DNA of 64,000 bases from assembly GCA_945881865.1 (NCBI GenBank), contig CAMCVK010000002.1, positions 62,001-126,000 of the forward strand, given 5' to 3'. A model generated the notes under the pieces. That model was not told where the DNA came from and searched no databases. It saw only the letters and a list, made by a program, of their open reading frames with translations. The translations under genes and the position numbers were made by a program. The stretch comes from Fimbriimonas ginsengisoli Gsoil 348. Lineage in GTDB: Bacteria > Armatimonadota > Fimbriimonadia > Fimbriimonadales > Fimbriimonadaceae. This document shows positions 56,404-64,000 of the stretch, one piece after another; the stretch's first letter is position 1; every line of letters begins with the position of its first letter.

Positions 56404-56721
56404 CTACTTCGGCGCGCGGCGTGACTCAACGAACATCGTGATTCCGCGGTTTGCCACGATAGAACCGACGACGCTCATCACAAGCAGCGTCAACATGCGG
56501 ATGACGACCCCAAGCGCTTGGATGCCAACATCGTTAAAGTCGAGCGTCTTTCCGGTGGAAATGCCCAAGGCCTTGCGGGCCGGCATATCGAAAAGCTCTT
56601 TTGCCTGAGTGAAAACAAACCAAAGGATCGCTAGGCCGACGATAAAAACAGCAAGCCCTACGAGCGATCCGAGGAGGTCTCGCCGCGCCGGCGTCCGTTT
56701 CTCCTTCATTGGCTCGTCCAC
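56404..56721 (-). CDS. small membrane protein with two to three helices
   Basis: A 105-residue protein. The N-terminus is basic (MKEKRTPARRD after a possible GTG start at 56721; ATG at 56709 is the alternative). Hydrophobic helices lie at about 18-40 (LVGLAVFIVGLAILWFVF) and 70-92 (VVIRMLTLLVMSVVGSIV). Family unknown. It lies 41 bases after the MFS transporter gene and is probably cotranscribed. Confidence 0.65.
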   Translation of the reverse strand: MDEPMKEKRTPARRDLLGSLVGLAVFIVGLAILWFVFTQAKELFDMPARKALGISTGKTLDFNDVGIQALGVVIRMLTLLVMSVVGSIVANRGITMFVESRRAPK

Positions 56722-56762
56722 GGCCTAGTTTGGCGCATTCCCGAGGGCAGAAGTTCTCCTGG

Positions 56763-58025
56763 CTACCCGGTCGGTTCCGGCTGATCGGCTTTTGGAATGC
56801 GAAGGTACACGAAAGTCGCGAAGACGAGCGGCAGGACCAGCGCGCCGCCAAGGAGGTAAGGCCACGCCGGGGCAAGCTGGAAAAGAGGTGTTGCCACGAT
56901 TGGACCAACGAACCGGGCCAACGCGCCTAGTGCCTGCGTCACGCCGAAAACGCCGCCCTGGAGTTCCTTCGGGGCGGTCCGAGAAACCAGTGAGTTCAAG
57001 CTGGGCTGCGCCAAACCGCTTCCCAGACCCTGAAAGACGACCACCACGAGCAGGGCATCCCACCAACGCGCGTACGGCACGAGTGCCAGCGACGGAATCA
57101 AGAGAATAAGCCCGATGCGAAGCAGACTTACCTCGGAAGCTTTCGCTTGCAGCTTGGGTAACAAAACGCCTTGCACCAGAGCGCCGGTGAGCCCGACCAC
57201 GCCAAGCACCCAACTTCCCCGCTCCTTTGCATCGACCGCCGAAAAGTGGAAGATCGATCGCGGGTCGGCTAGCAATCGGAAGAACGTCGTTTGCAGCATC
57301 GCGAACGCGAGGTTGAAAACGAAAAAGATGCCGAGGAGCAACGGCAAGCCAGGCGACGCAAACGAAATCTTGAGGTCCGTCCAGAAGTTGCTCTTCCGGA
57401 TCTCGGCTCCCGGAACCAAGCTCTCGGGCAGAAAGAAGAAGATGTAGCCGAAGTTCACCAGGGCCAGAAACGCACCGACGTAGCCAAGCGCCTCCGGCCG
57501 GTCGCCGGAAAACTTAACCAGCTGACCGCCAAACACCGGGCCCAGAATGAACCCAACCCCCAAGGCCGCCCCTACCATGCCGATGCCGCGCGCGCGATCC
57601 TTGGGCAAAGTGATATCCGCCACGTAGGCGAAGGCAACGCCCAGGTTCGCCGCTGCCAACCCCGTTAGGACGCGCGAGCCAAACGAGATCCAGTAATTAT
57701 CAGCGTGCGCGTAGAGGACGTACGCCAAGACCGAAAGCGCGCTCGTGATCAGGAGCACCGGACGACGCCCTTTACGGTCGGAAAGCTGCCCCAAGATGGG
57801 AGCCCCCAACAGCTGGGCCAAGCTGTACCCCGCCAGCAGCAGGCCCACATAGAAGCCGATGGATTGGTCCGTTGAGGCCTTCTCGGCGGAAATCCCGAGG
57901 GCCTTCGCCGCCAATTGCTCCCCACGAATTTGAAGATCGGGGATGAACATCCCGAAGCCCAACAGGTCCAGAAAGACGGTTAGCAGGATGCCGATAAGGC
58001 GTGGAGAAGCTTTCTCGGGCACCAT
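56763..58025 (-). CDS. MFS transporter (TetA/Bcr-like drug exporter type)
   Basis: A 420-residue, 12-helix major facilitator. Motif A between helices 2 and 3 is GQLSDRKGRRPVL, and motif C-like GVGFILGPVFGGQL in helix 5 marks drug:H+ antiporters. It likely exports a small molecule; specificity unknown. The gene is divergent from the second transporter fusion with a 111-base gap. Confidence 0.9.
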   Translation of the reverse strand: MVPEKASPRLIGILLTVFLDLLGFGMFIPDLQIRGEQLAAKALGISAEKASTDQSIGFYVGLLLAGYSLAQLLGAPILGQLSDRKGRRPVLLITSALSVLAYVLYAHADNYWISFGSRVLTGLAAANLGVAFAYVADITLPKDRARGIGMVGAALGVGFILGPVFGGQLVKFSGDRPEALGYVGAFLALVNFGYIFFFLPESLVPGAEIRKSNFWTDLKISFASPGLPLLLGIFFVFNLAFAMLQTTFFRLLADPRSIFHFSAVDAKERGSWVLGVVGLTGALVQGVLLPKLQAKASEVSLLRIGLILLIPSLALVPYARWWDALLVVVVFQGLGSGLAQPSLNSLVSRTAPKELQGGVFGVTQALGALARFVGPIVATPLFQLAPAWPYLLGGALVLPLVFATFVYLRIPKADQPEPTG

Positions 58026-58082
58026 GGTGAAGCTCTATTGTGGCCGCAAAGCCTGCGATGCCCACAAAAACAGACCTTCAAA

Positions 58083-58125
58083 AATACGTATTCACAGGTT
58101 CAAACGGCATTCCTATACGTATAAT
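58083..58125 (+). promoter_or_regulatory. promoter with two palindromic operator candidates
   Basis: AATACGTATT (58083-58092) and TATACGTATA (58114-58123) share the core ATACGTAT with centres 31 bases apart, about three helical turns. A -35-like TTCACA (58091-58096) lies 17 bases from TATACG (58114), and TATAAT (58120-58125) lies 11 bases before the ATG. A dimeric regulator at both sites would close the promoter. Confidence 0.5.
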
Positions 58126-58136
58126 GTCCAGACAGC

Positions 58137-60566
58137 ATGAAGGTTCAACGATGGCTTCTTGCCGCGCTAGGTTGCGCATTGGCAACCTTGGGCGTGGCCC
58201 AGGCTCCCAAAAAGCGGGACCTCATTATTTGGGGCATCTCCATCGGAGCCGACTCCAAGGGGCAAGATGCCGTCATCCGCGAGTTCGAACGCCGGAATCC
58301 CGAAGTCAACGTTCGCATCCTGAGCATGGGCGCGGGCAGCATGGACCCGCAAAAGCTGATGACCAGCATCGTCGGCAACGTCGCTCCCGATGTCATCAAC
58401 CAAGACCGATTTACGATTAGCGACTGGGCGAGTCGAGGCACCTTTCAGTCCCTGGACGAACTCATCGAGCGCGACAAAGCCGACCCGCTTGCGCCGAAGC
58501 AGAGTCAGTACTACGATGCTCCTTGGAAGGAAGCCACCTACGACGGCAAGGTTTACGCGATCCCAACGAGCGCCGACAACCGCATCCTGTACTGGAACAA
58601 GGCCATCTTCAACGAGAAGGCAAAGGAGTTGCGGGCCGCCGGGCTTGACCCGAACCGTGCCCCGCGAACCTGGAGCGAACTTCTTGCCTATAACAAAGCC
58701 CTGACGGAGTTCAACAAAGACGGCTCCCTCAAGCGCGCCGGGTTCATCCCTAACTTCGGCAACGCTTGGCTGTACATCTACGGATTCATGAACAACGCAG
58801 AGTTCATGAGCGCCGACGGCCGAAAGTGCACGCTGAACACGCCCGCCGCCGAAGAAGCCTTGCAGTACATGATCGACGGCTACGAAGTGGTCGGCGGGTA
58901 CGAGAAGGCGAAATCGTTCGAGAGCGGCTTCCTGGGGAACGAGAACGACGCGTTCGTCATCGGCAAAGTCGCGATGAAGATCGACGGCGACTGGATCCTA
59001 AACGGCCTGTCGCGCTACGCACCGCAGATTCAGCTGGGCGCGGCGCCGCCACCCGTGCCCGATGACCGCTACAACAAAACGGGTCGCTTTGCGAACGAGA
59101 AGGACACCTTTATCACCTGGTTCGGCGGGTTCTCGCTGGCTATTCCGCGCGGGGCGCGGAATGCAGAAGATGGCTGGAAGTACATCAAGTTTGCCACCAG
59201 CACCGAGGGCCGAATGCTGGACTACGCTGCCCAGCGCGAATGGGAGCGACGCCGCGGCCGGGCCTTCATCCCCCGAATGCTTGGTAGCCGGGAAGCGAAC
59301 GAAGAAGCCTTCCGCCGATTCGCCCCCGCCGACAAAAAGTTTGCCGACGCCCTCTCGATGCACATCGAAATGGCCGCGTTTGGCCGGGTGCGGCCAGCCA
59401 CCTTCGTGGGACAAACGCTCTGGTCGGAGCACGTCCGGGCCATGGAATCCGCCCTTTACAAGAAATCGAGCCCGAGGGATGCCCTCGCTGCCTCGGAGAA
59501 AACGGTGCAACGAGAACTGGATGCGTTCTACAACAAAGAAAACTATCCGATCGTCGATCTGTCTATTCCGGCCTACATTGGCCTCGCCGTAGTCGGGCTC
59601 CTTTTAACCGGGGCGGCCATCTACTTCTCGCGGCTAAAACTTGGTCGCTTGGCCCGAGGCGAAGCCATCTGGGCCTACATCTTCATTGCGCCGTGGCTCA
59701 TCGGCTTCCTCGTGCTCACCGTCGGCCCGATGGTGGCGAGCCTCTTCTTTAGCTTTACGCAGTACGACGTCTTGAACGAAGCGCGCTGGGTTGGGCTGAA
59801 AAACTTCCAGGACATGTTCGGCAGCGATCGGGACCTAGTGTTGAAAGCCCTCGGAAACGCGGCTTATCTGGCCGCGGTTGGGGTTCCGCTCGGCTTGGCA
59901 ACCGGCCTCGCGGTCGCCTTGCTCCTCAACACCGCCCAAACCGGCATGCGCATCTACCGAACGTTTTTCTACGTTCCGGCGATCGTGCCTTCGGTTGCCA
60001 GCGCCGTGCTTTGGACGTGGGTTTTGACCCCCGACGCGAACAAAGGACTGATCAACGCCGCCTGGCGCGCGACCCTCACCGACTGGCTGAGCGTTCCGCC
60101 CCCTGCGTGGTTGCAATCCGCCGATTGGTCGAAAAACGCCCTCATTCTTATGGGTCTGTGGGGCGCGGGAAGCGGCATGGTGCTGTGGCTCGCCGGCCTG
60201 AAGGGCGTCTCGGGCAGCTTGTACGAAGCCGCCAGCCTCGACGGTGCGTCGCCCCGTAAGCAGTTCTGGTCGGTTACCTTCCCGATGCTCAGCCCGATCA
60301 TCTTCTTCAACTCGGTGATGGGCTTCATCGGCGCGATGCAGGAGTTCGACCGGATGTACGTTATGAAACCGGCCGGCAACGGCCCGGTCGGCCCAGATGA
60401 CTCGATGCTGACGCCGGTCTACCACCTGTTCCGAAACGGCTTCGCCTTTTTCAAGATGGGCTACGCGTCTTCCCTCGCGTGGATGATCTTCGCCATCATC
60501 CTCGCCCTCACCTTCACCCAGTTCAAACTCGCCCCGCGATGGGTCCACTACGAGGCCGAAAAGTGA
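58137..60566 (+). CDS. fused sugar-binding protein and MalF-type ABC permease (second system)
   Basis: An 809-residue fusion. A signal peptide (1-21, LATLGVAQA) precedes a solute-binding domain (about 25-465; NRILYWNKAIFNEKAK; KVAMKIDGDWILNG). A linking membrane helix (about 478-498) leads to a full MalF permease (about 510-809) with EAA loop EAASLDGASPRKQFW near 696. It is built like 43470-45830 but differs strongly in the binding part, so it serves another substrate. It overlaps its MalG partner by four bases (GTGA). The ATPase is encoded elsewhere. Confidence 0.9.
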   Translation: MKVQRWLLAALGCALATLGVAQAPKKRDLIIWGISIGADSKGQDAVIREFERRNPEVNVRILSMGAGSMDPQKLMTSIVGNVAPDVINQDRFTISDWASRGTFQSLDELIERDKADPLAPKQSQYYDAPWKEATYDGKVYAIPTSADNRILYWNKAIFNEKAKELRAAGLDPNRAPRTWSELLAYNKALTEFNKDGSLKRAGFIPNFGNAWLYIYGFMNNAEFMSADGRKCTLNTPAAEEALQYMIDGYEVVGGYEKAKSFESGFLGNENDAFVIGKVAMKIDGDWILNGLSRYAPQIQLGAAPPPVPDDRYNKTGRFANEKDTFITWFGGFSLAIPRGARNAEDGWKYIKFATSTEGRMLDYAAQREWERRRGRAFIPRMLGSREANEEAFRRFAPADKKFADALSMHIEMAAFGRVRPATFVGQTLWSEHVRAMESALYKKSSPRDALAASEKTVQRELDAFYNKENYPIVDLSIPAYIGLAVVGLLLTGAAIYFSRLKLGRLARGEAIWAYIFIAPWLIGFLVLTVGPMVASLFFSFTQYDVLNEARWVGLKNFQDMFGSDRDLVLKALGNAAYLAAVGVPLGLATGLAVALLLNTAQTGMRIYRTFFYVPAIVPSVASAVLWTWVLTPDANKGLINAAWRATLTDWLSVPPPAWLQSADWSKNALILMGLWGAGSGMVLWLAGLKGVSGSLYEAASLDGASPRKQFWSVTFPMLSPIIFFNSVMGFIGAMQEFDRMYVMKPAGNGPVGPDDSMLTPVYHLFRNGFAFFKMGYASSLAWMIFAIILALTFTQFKLAPRWVHYEAEK

Positions 60567-62299
60567 ATCCCGATCTGATTTTCGCCATCGGCACGGCCCT
60601 AACGTGGTTTGGCTGGTTCTTCGCGCTGGCTTCAGTTTGGAAGCTCGTAGCGGTCTTCAATTCGATCGAATTCGAAAGGCCGCGCGCCATCCGCAGCCTT
60701 GCGATTTCTGCCGCCCTCGCCGGCGCGCTGCTTCTCGTCGGTGGCGGAATGCTGCCTCCGCTGAAGGAAAGTGGCCTGTGGCGGCTGCCATTGTTCTGGC
60801 CGGTGATGCCGTTCTCTGCATGGCTGATCATCCTCGGAGGGATCATGCTTGCGAGCCGACTCTTCGCCGCCTGGATGGCGGCAGATCGAGAAGAACACGA
60901 CCTCAAACTTCGGCAATCGGCCGGGTGGGCACTTTTGATCTTTGCCTCGATCTCGTGGTACGCCAGCGACCAGACCTCAAAGATAACTTCGCTCACCGGC
61001 GGGATTCGATTTGCGCCGTCCGTAGCCGTCGGCCTGCTGCTCTTCCTTGTGGTGGCCGTTGCGGCGATGGCCCTTGCCTCCCGCGCGACGGCCAGCCGGG
61101 GCGTTTCGCGAAACGTGGTAACGCAGATCGCGCTGATCACCGGCTCCATCATCTTCGCCGTTCCGTTCGTCTACGCCCTCTCGACCAGCCTGAAAGAGGA
61201 CCGCGACATGTCTTCGCCAAACGGCATCGTCTGGATTCCGAAGGTCCAAGTCACGGTTCCGTTCCTGGATAAAGAGAATCCGCTGTACGAAACCGCCTAC
61301 CGAAACCAAACGGTTCAGGGCAGTGTCATCCAGCAGGGTGCCGACGGCACCGTGACGGTCGACATCTTCAAGCCGCTCTCCGTGCGCGGCTTAACCTTCA
61401 TCACCCAGCGCGAGAAGTTGAAGGAGATTCCCAAGGACGCGCTCGTTTTCTCTGGAAAGTGGTCCGACGGCCAGACCATTAAGGGATTTGTTGTCACGGA
61501 TCTTGAAGACGGCCGGAAAAAGCTGCGCGTAACCGACCCCGCCGCACTGAAGGACAAGGAAGCCACGTTTGAGCCGGCTCAGTTGGAGCCCGTGCGCGTC
61601 GATGGCGCCCGCTGGCAGAACTACGGTGACGCCCTCAGCTATATGCCGCCCGAAACGAACGGCGGCCTCGTCTACCTAAAGAACACGCTCATCCTCGTCA
61701 TTCTCGGCGTGGTCGGCACGATCATCAGTTCGTCGCTGGTGGCCTACGCGTTTTCGCGCATGCAGTTTCCGGGTCGCAACGCACTGTTCTCGGTGCTCCT
61801 GGCCACGATGATGCTTCCCGGCGCCGTGACGCTGCTACCGCAATTCCTCATCTTCCGGTCGTTGGGCTGGATCGATACGCTTTATCCGCTCTGGGTCCCG
61901 GCCTTCTTCGGGTCGGCTTTCAATATTTTCCTGCTCCGGCAGTTCTTCATGGGCATCCCGATGGAGCTGGAGGATGCGAGCAAAATCGACGGCTGCACCT
62001 ACCTCCGGTCGTTCTGGAGCGTCATGCTGCCGCAGATCAAGCCGGCCCTGGCCGTCATCGCAATTTGGACGTTCATGGGGGCGTGGAACAACTTCATGGG
62101 CCCGCTGATCTACATCAACTCGCCGGAGAACATGCCGCTCAGCTATGCTCTGCAGCTCTTCCAAGGCGACCGAACCGGTGAGCCGGGCCTCCTGATGGCG
62201 TTCTGCGTCATGACCATGCTGCCCGTGCTTGGCGTGTTCTTCTTCCTGCAGAAGTACTTCATCGAGGGCGTCACCCTCAGCGGCTTGGGCGGAAGGTAA
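60563..62299 (+). CDS. enlarged MalG-type ABC permease with extra N-terminal helices and periplasmic insert
   Basis: A 578-residue protein, about twice the usual MalG length. Residues 1-180 add about five membrane helices. The MalG core then begins (FAVPFVYALSTSLKEDRDM, near 200), but a hydrophilic beta-rich insert of about 140 residues (about 220-360; GSVIQQGADGTVTVDIFKPL, FEPAQLEPVRVDGARWQNY) separates helix 1 from helix 2. The rest is normal, with EAA loop ELEDASKIDGCTYLRSF near 467. Start GTG at 60563 overlaps the stop of the fusion gene. The insert should lie outside the membrane, next to the tethered binding domain. Confidence 0.85.
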   Translation: MNPDLIFAIGTALTWFGWFFALASVWKLVAVFNSIEFERPRAIRSLAISAALAGALLLVGGGMLPPLKESGLWRLPLFWPVMPFSAWLIILGGIMLASRLFAAWMAADREEHDLKLRQSAGWALLIFASISWYASDQTSKITSLTGGIRFAPSVAVGLLLFLVVAVAAMALASRATASRGVSRNVVTQIALITGSIIFAVPFVYALSTSLKEDRDMSSPNGIVWIPKVQVTVPFLDKENPLYETAYRNQTVQGSVIQQGADGTVTVDIFKPLSVRGLTFITQREKLKEIPKDALVFSGKWSDGQTIKGFVVTDLEDGRKKLRVTDPAALKDKEATFEPAQLEPVRVDGARWQNYGDALSYMPPETNGGLVYLKNTLILVILGVVGTIISSSLVAYAFSRMQFPGRNALFSVLLATMMLPGAVTLLPQFLIFRSLGWIDTLYPLWVPAFFGSAFNIFLLRQFFMGIPMELEDASKIDGCTYLRSFWSVMLPQIKPALAVIAIWTFMGAWNNFMGPLIYINSPENMPLSYALQLFQGDRTGEPGLLMAFCVMTMLPVLGVFFFLQKYFIEGVTLSGLGGR

Positions 62300-63796
62300 T
62301 CACGGCTTCTTCCGGCCGGGGATGATCGCGAAAAGCCAGCTTGCTACCGCAAGCCAGCTGAACACCGTGATCCAAGGGAAGCCCGCCGGCTTCTCCGGGA
62401 CCACCAGCTGAACCACTAAGGCGTCGGCCACCTTTAGCGGGAGCTCGCCGACCACCCGTCCGCGCGCATCGGTGGCCATCGTCGTACCCATCGAACCCAC
62501 CCGCACGAGCGGCGTGCGGTTTTCAATGGCCCGCCATACGGACCCGGCCCGCAGCTGGTCGATCGCCGTCGTCCCCATAAACCAATCGTCGATGCTCATC
62601 ACCGCGAGCACATTTGCCCCGCGCCGCACGAGCTCCGCCCCCGTGTCGGGGAACAGCCCCTCGAAACACAGCATCGGGCCGACCGTATAGTCGCCCAGCA
62701 AGTACGTTTTGATTCCATCCCGCGACGGGATTAAGTCGCCGCTTGGCAGGTTGAACGAGTCCGGCAGGTACTGACGCAAAGGCACGTACTCGCCGAAGAT
62801 CACGAGGCGGGTTTTGTCGGCGAACTGCCACTTTTTGCCGTCGTAGACGAATGAAGATTGGTACCGTGGCCCGGCTCCGCGAACACCTCCAAAAAGAATG
62901 GGCGTGGACTTCGGCACGGTGAACGGCGGGTTGGGAGGCATTTTCTGCACCTCCGCCATCGCCTCGGGAAGAACAATCAAGTCCGGAACCAAGGCCTGAG
63001 CGGCAATGAGGCGCGGAGCAATCGCACGGCGAAGCCGAGCTAGCTCCGTGCTCTGATCGCTAAAGGCCATGTCAACCCCCGGCTGAATGAGAACAAATCG
63101 TCTCGACTTTCCGGTAATCGGCTGCAGAAAAAGCGCAATGGAGATCACCGGAATCAAGAACGTGGCCACCATCAATGGCGCCAAGCTGCGAACCGACGGA
63201 GCGACCTTCGGCGCGACCAGCAAGCTCGCAACGAGGACGTTGACGCCGACGATCCACGCCGAAACGAGGAAAATTCCGCCGAGACTGGCTGACTGCGCCA
63301 GGGCCGGAACCCTCCAAAGCGGTGTCGCCAGCAATCCCCACGGGAACGCGAGCACCGGAATGAAGCTGCGGAACACTTCCACCCCCGCCCAGACCAGCGG
63401 GATTGCCCAGGGCCGACGGTACTGCCAGCACCGAACCATCATCCACCCGGCCGCACCGAAGTACAGCGAGATGATGATCGTGATGATCACCCAGGGAACG
63501 AGCGATAGAGCCAGGTTTGCGGTCCAACGTTCGATGAACTGAAGCAGCCAGAAAATTTGACCGGCGGTGTAAATTAGCCCGAACTGGATTCCGGCGCGAA
63601 ACCCTGCCCGGCCCGGCGACTTCGCCTGCGCGACCTGATTCGCCAGCGAGGCCAGCCATGGCACCATGGCAACGAACAGCAGCGGCCACGCGTTGAACGG
63701 CGGAAACGCTAGCAGCAGCAAAACCGCTGAGAGGACGGACCAAAGCGGAGCCCAACCCGAGCCCTTCGAGTTGTCCGACTTACGCTTTTTCCGCAA
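62300..63796 (-). CDS. lnt: apolipoprotein N-acyltransferase
   Basis: A 498-residue inner-membrane enzyme that N-acylates lipoproteins. An N-terminal block of about six to seven helices leads to a nitrilase-like domain (about 225-465). The catalytic triad is visible: E in VLPEAMAE, K in ADKTRLVIFGEYVP and C in MLCFEGLFP. A final helix anchors the C-terminus. It overlaps the phosphatase gene upstream by 17 bases and ends next to the convergent permease stop. It fits the several lipoproteins in this window and indicates a diderm-type lipoprotein pathway. Confidence 0.93.
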   Translation of the reverse strand: MRKKRKSDNSKGSGWAPLWSVLSAVLLLLAFPPFNAWPLLFVAMVPWLASLANQVAQAKSPGRAGFRAGIQFGLIYTAGQIFWLLQFIERWTANLALSLVPWVIITIIISLYFGAAGWMMVRCWQYRRPWAIPLVWAGVEVFRSFIPVLAFPWGLLATPLWRVPALAQSASLGGIFLVSAWIVGVNVLVASLLVAPKVAPSVRSLAPLMVATFLIPVISIALFLQPITGKSRRFVLIQPGVDMAFSDQSTELARLRRAIAPRLIAAQALVPDLIVLPEAMAEVQKMPPNPPFTVPKSTPILFGGVRGAGPRYQSSFVYDGKKWQFADKTRLVIFGEYVPLRQYLPDSFNLPSGDLIPSRDGIKTYLLGDYTVGPMLCFEGLFPDTGAELVRRGANVLAVMSIDDWFMGTTAIDQLRAGSVWRAIENRTPLVRVGSMGTTMATDARGRVVGELPLKVADALVVQLVVPEKPAGFPWITVFSWLAVASWLFAIIPGRKKP

Positions 63797-64000
63797 GTGC
63801 TGCCTCGGCCATCAGGTGGTCGGTGTTTGCGTAGCGAATCAACATGAACTGGCCCTCGGGACGGCGCTTAAGCTCCGTGATCGCGGTGTTTTCAAAACGA
63901 AACGCCCGGCTGGTTTCAAACCCACCCTGCAACATACGCGCCAACAACACCCCAAGGGTGCCACCGTGGGAAACAACCAAGACGTTCGCGTCCGTCTCGA
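63780..64000 (-). CDS. histidine phosphatase (phosphoglycerate mutase-like) family protein, partial
   Basis: The C-terminal 73 residues of a protein whose start lies beyond 64000. TDANVLVVSHGGTLGVLL contains the second catalytic histidine of the family (VSHGG). It then ends with FENTAITEL, also typical. It is likely a cytoplasmic phosphatase or mutase acting on a phosphorylated metabolite. It is probably cotranscribed with lnt. Confidence 0.8.
   Translation of the reverse strand, partial: ETDANVLVVSHGGTLGVLLARMLQGGFETSRAFRFENTAITELKRRPEGQFMLIRYANTDHLMAEAALAEKA

Overview
The window looks like the chromosome of an Armatimonadota bacterium, most likely of the Fimbriimonadia type. This is inferred from gene content, not from a marker gene. 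The support is a prepilin-like protein with an H-X9-DG type C-terminus, PEP-CTERM sorting, many secreted propeller and carbohydrate-active proteins, LacZ/GH78/DUF4832 glycosidases, CUT1 sugar transporters with fused binding proteins, and high G+C. Both a diderm envelope and lipoproteins are indicated (Lnt, lipoboxes, PEP-CTERM).

Layout. 1-2595 (minus): an exported beta-propeller followed by a partial c-type cytochrome. 2659-8408 (plus): an orphan MalF/MalG permease pair, then two overlapping amidohydrolase genes. 8361-9374: a MntA-HepT (HEPN/MNT) toxin-antitoxin pair bracketed by a 46-bp direct repeat of the amidohydrolase 3' end. 9489-11480: CTP synthase and a small unknown gene. 11477-13801 (minus): a VIT/von Willebrand A protein. 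13873-18740: tRNA-Ala(GGC) followed by an accessory block holding a winged-helix/DUF488 gene coupled to a probable dual-OB protein, an ankyrin protein, and a Fic toxin overlapping tail to tail with a VbhA-like antitoxin. 18896-23893: a VOC protein, SufB, a propeller-phosphoesterase and a lipoprotein. 24028-28974: a prepilin-like protein, a TPR-like lipoprotein, three tandem DUF4397-type lipoproteins and a GH19 enzyme. 29951-34601 (minus): a GH78/DUF4832/NSUN-methyltransferase operon. 34634-42562: kynureninase, a flavoprotein cotranscribed with a GH2 beta-galactosidase, an Lrp regulator with MarC, and a zinc-finger membrane protein. 42568-47794: a sugar ABC permease, a binding-protein/permease fusion, a PhyH dioxygenase and an AraC regulator. 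47781-51650: a HAF/Ig protein, an XRE-cupin regulator, an aldo/keto reductase and a VOC protein. 51803-58025 (minus): SecA, a small exported protein, a PEP-CTERM protein in a repeat-rich setting, a small membrane protein and an MFS transporter. 58137-62299: a second binding-protein/permease fusion with an enlarged MalG partner. 62300-64000 (minus): Lnt and a partial histidine phosphatase.

How the genes work together. Much of the window serves polysaccharide and oligosaccharide use (beta-galactosidase, rhamnosidase-like enzyme, GH19, CUT1 importers). No ABC ATPase is present, so the importers must share an ATPase encoded elsewhere. Housekeeping genes (pyrG, secA, sufB, lnt, tRNA-Ala) are scattered among them.

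The most interesting signals are as follows. (1) The Fic/VbhA pair is convergent and overlaps by 83 bp instead of forming an operon. (2) The MntA-HepT cassette sits between repeats of a gene end. (3) A DUF488/dual-OB module lies beside a tRNA. (4) Two independent binding-protein/permease fusions are present. (5) A -10 box repeatedly lies 6-10 bases before the start codon, indicating widespread leaderless mRNAs. (6) A run of three amidohydrolase domains has metal ligands only in the middle one. All functional calls rest on reading sequence motifs; no database search was possible.
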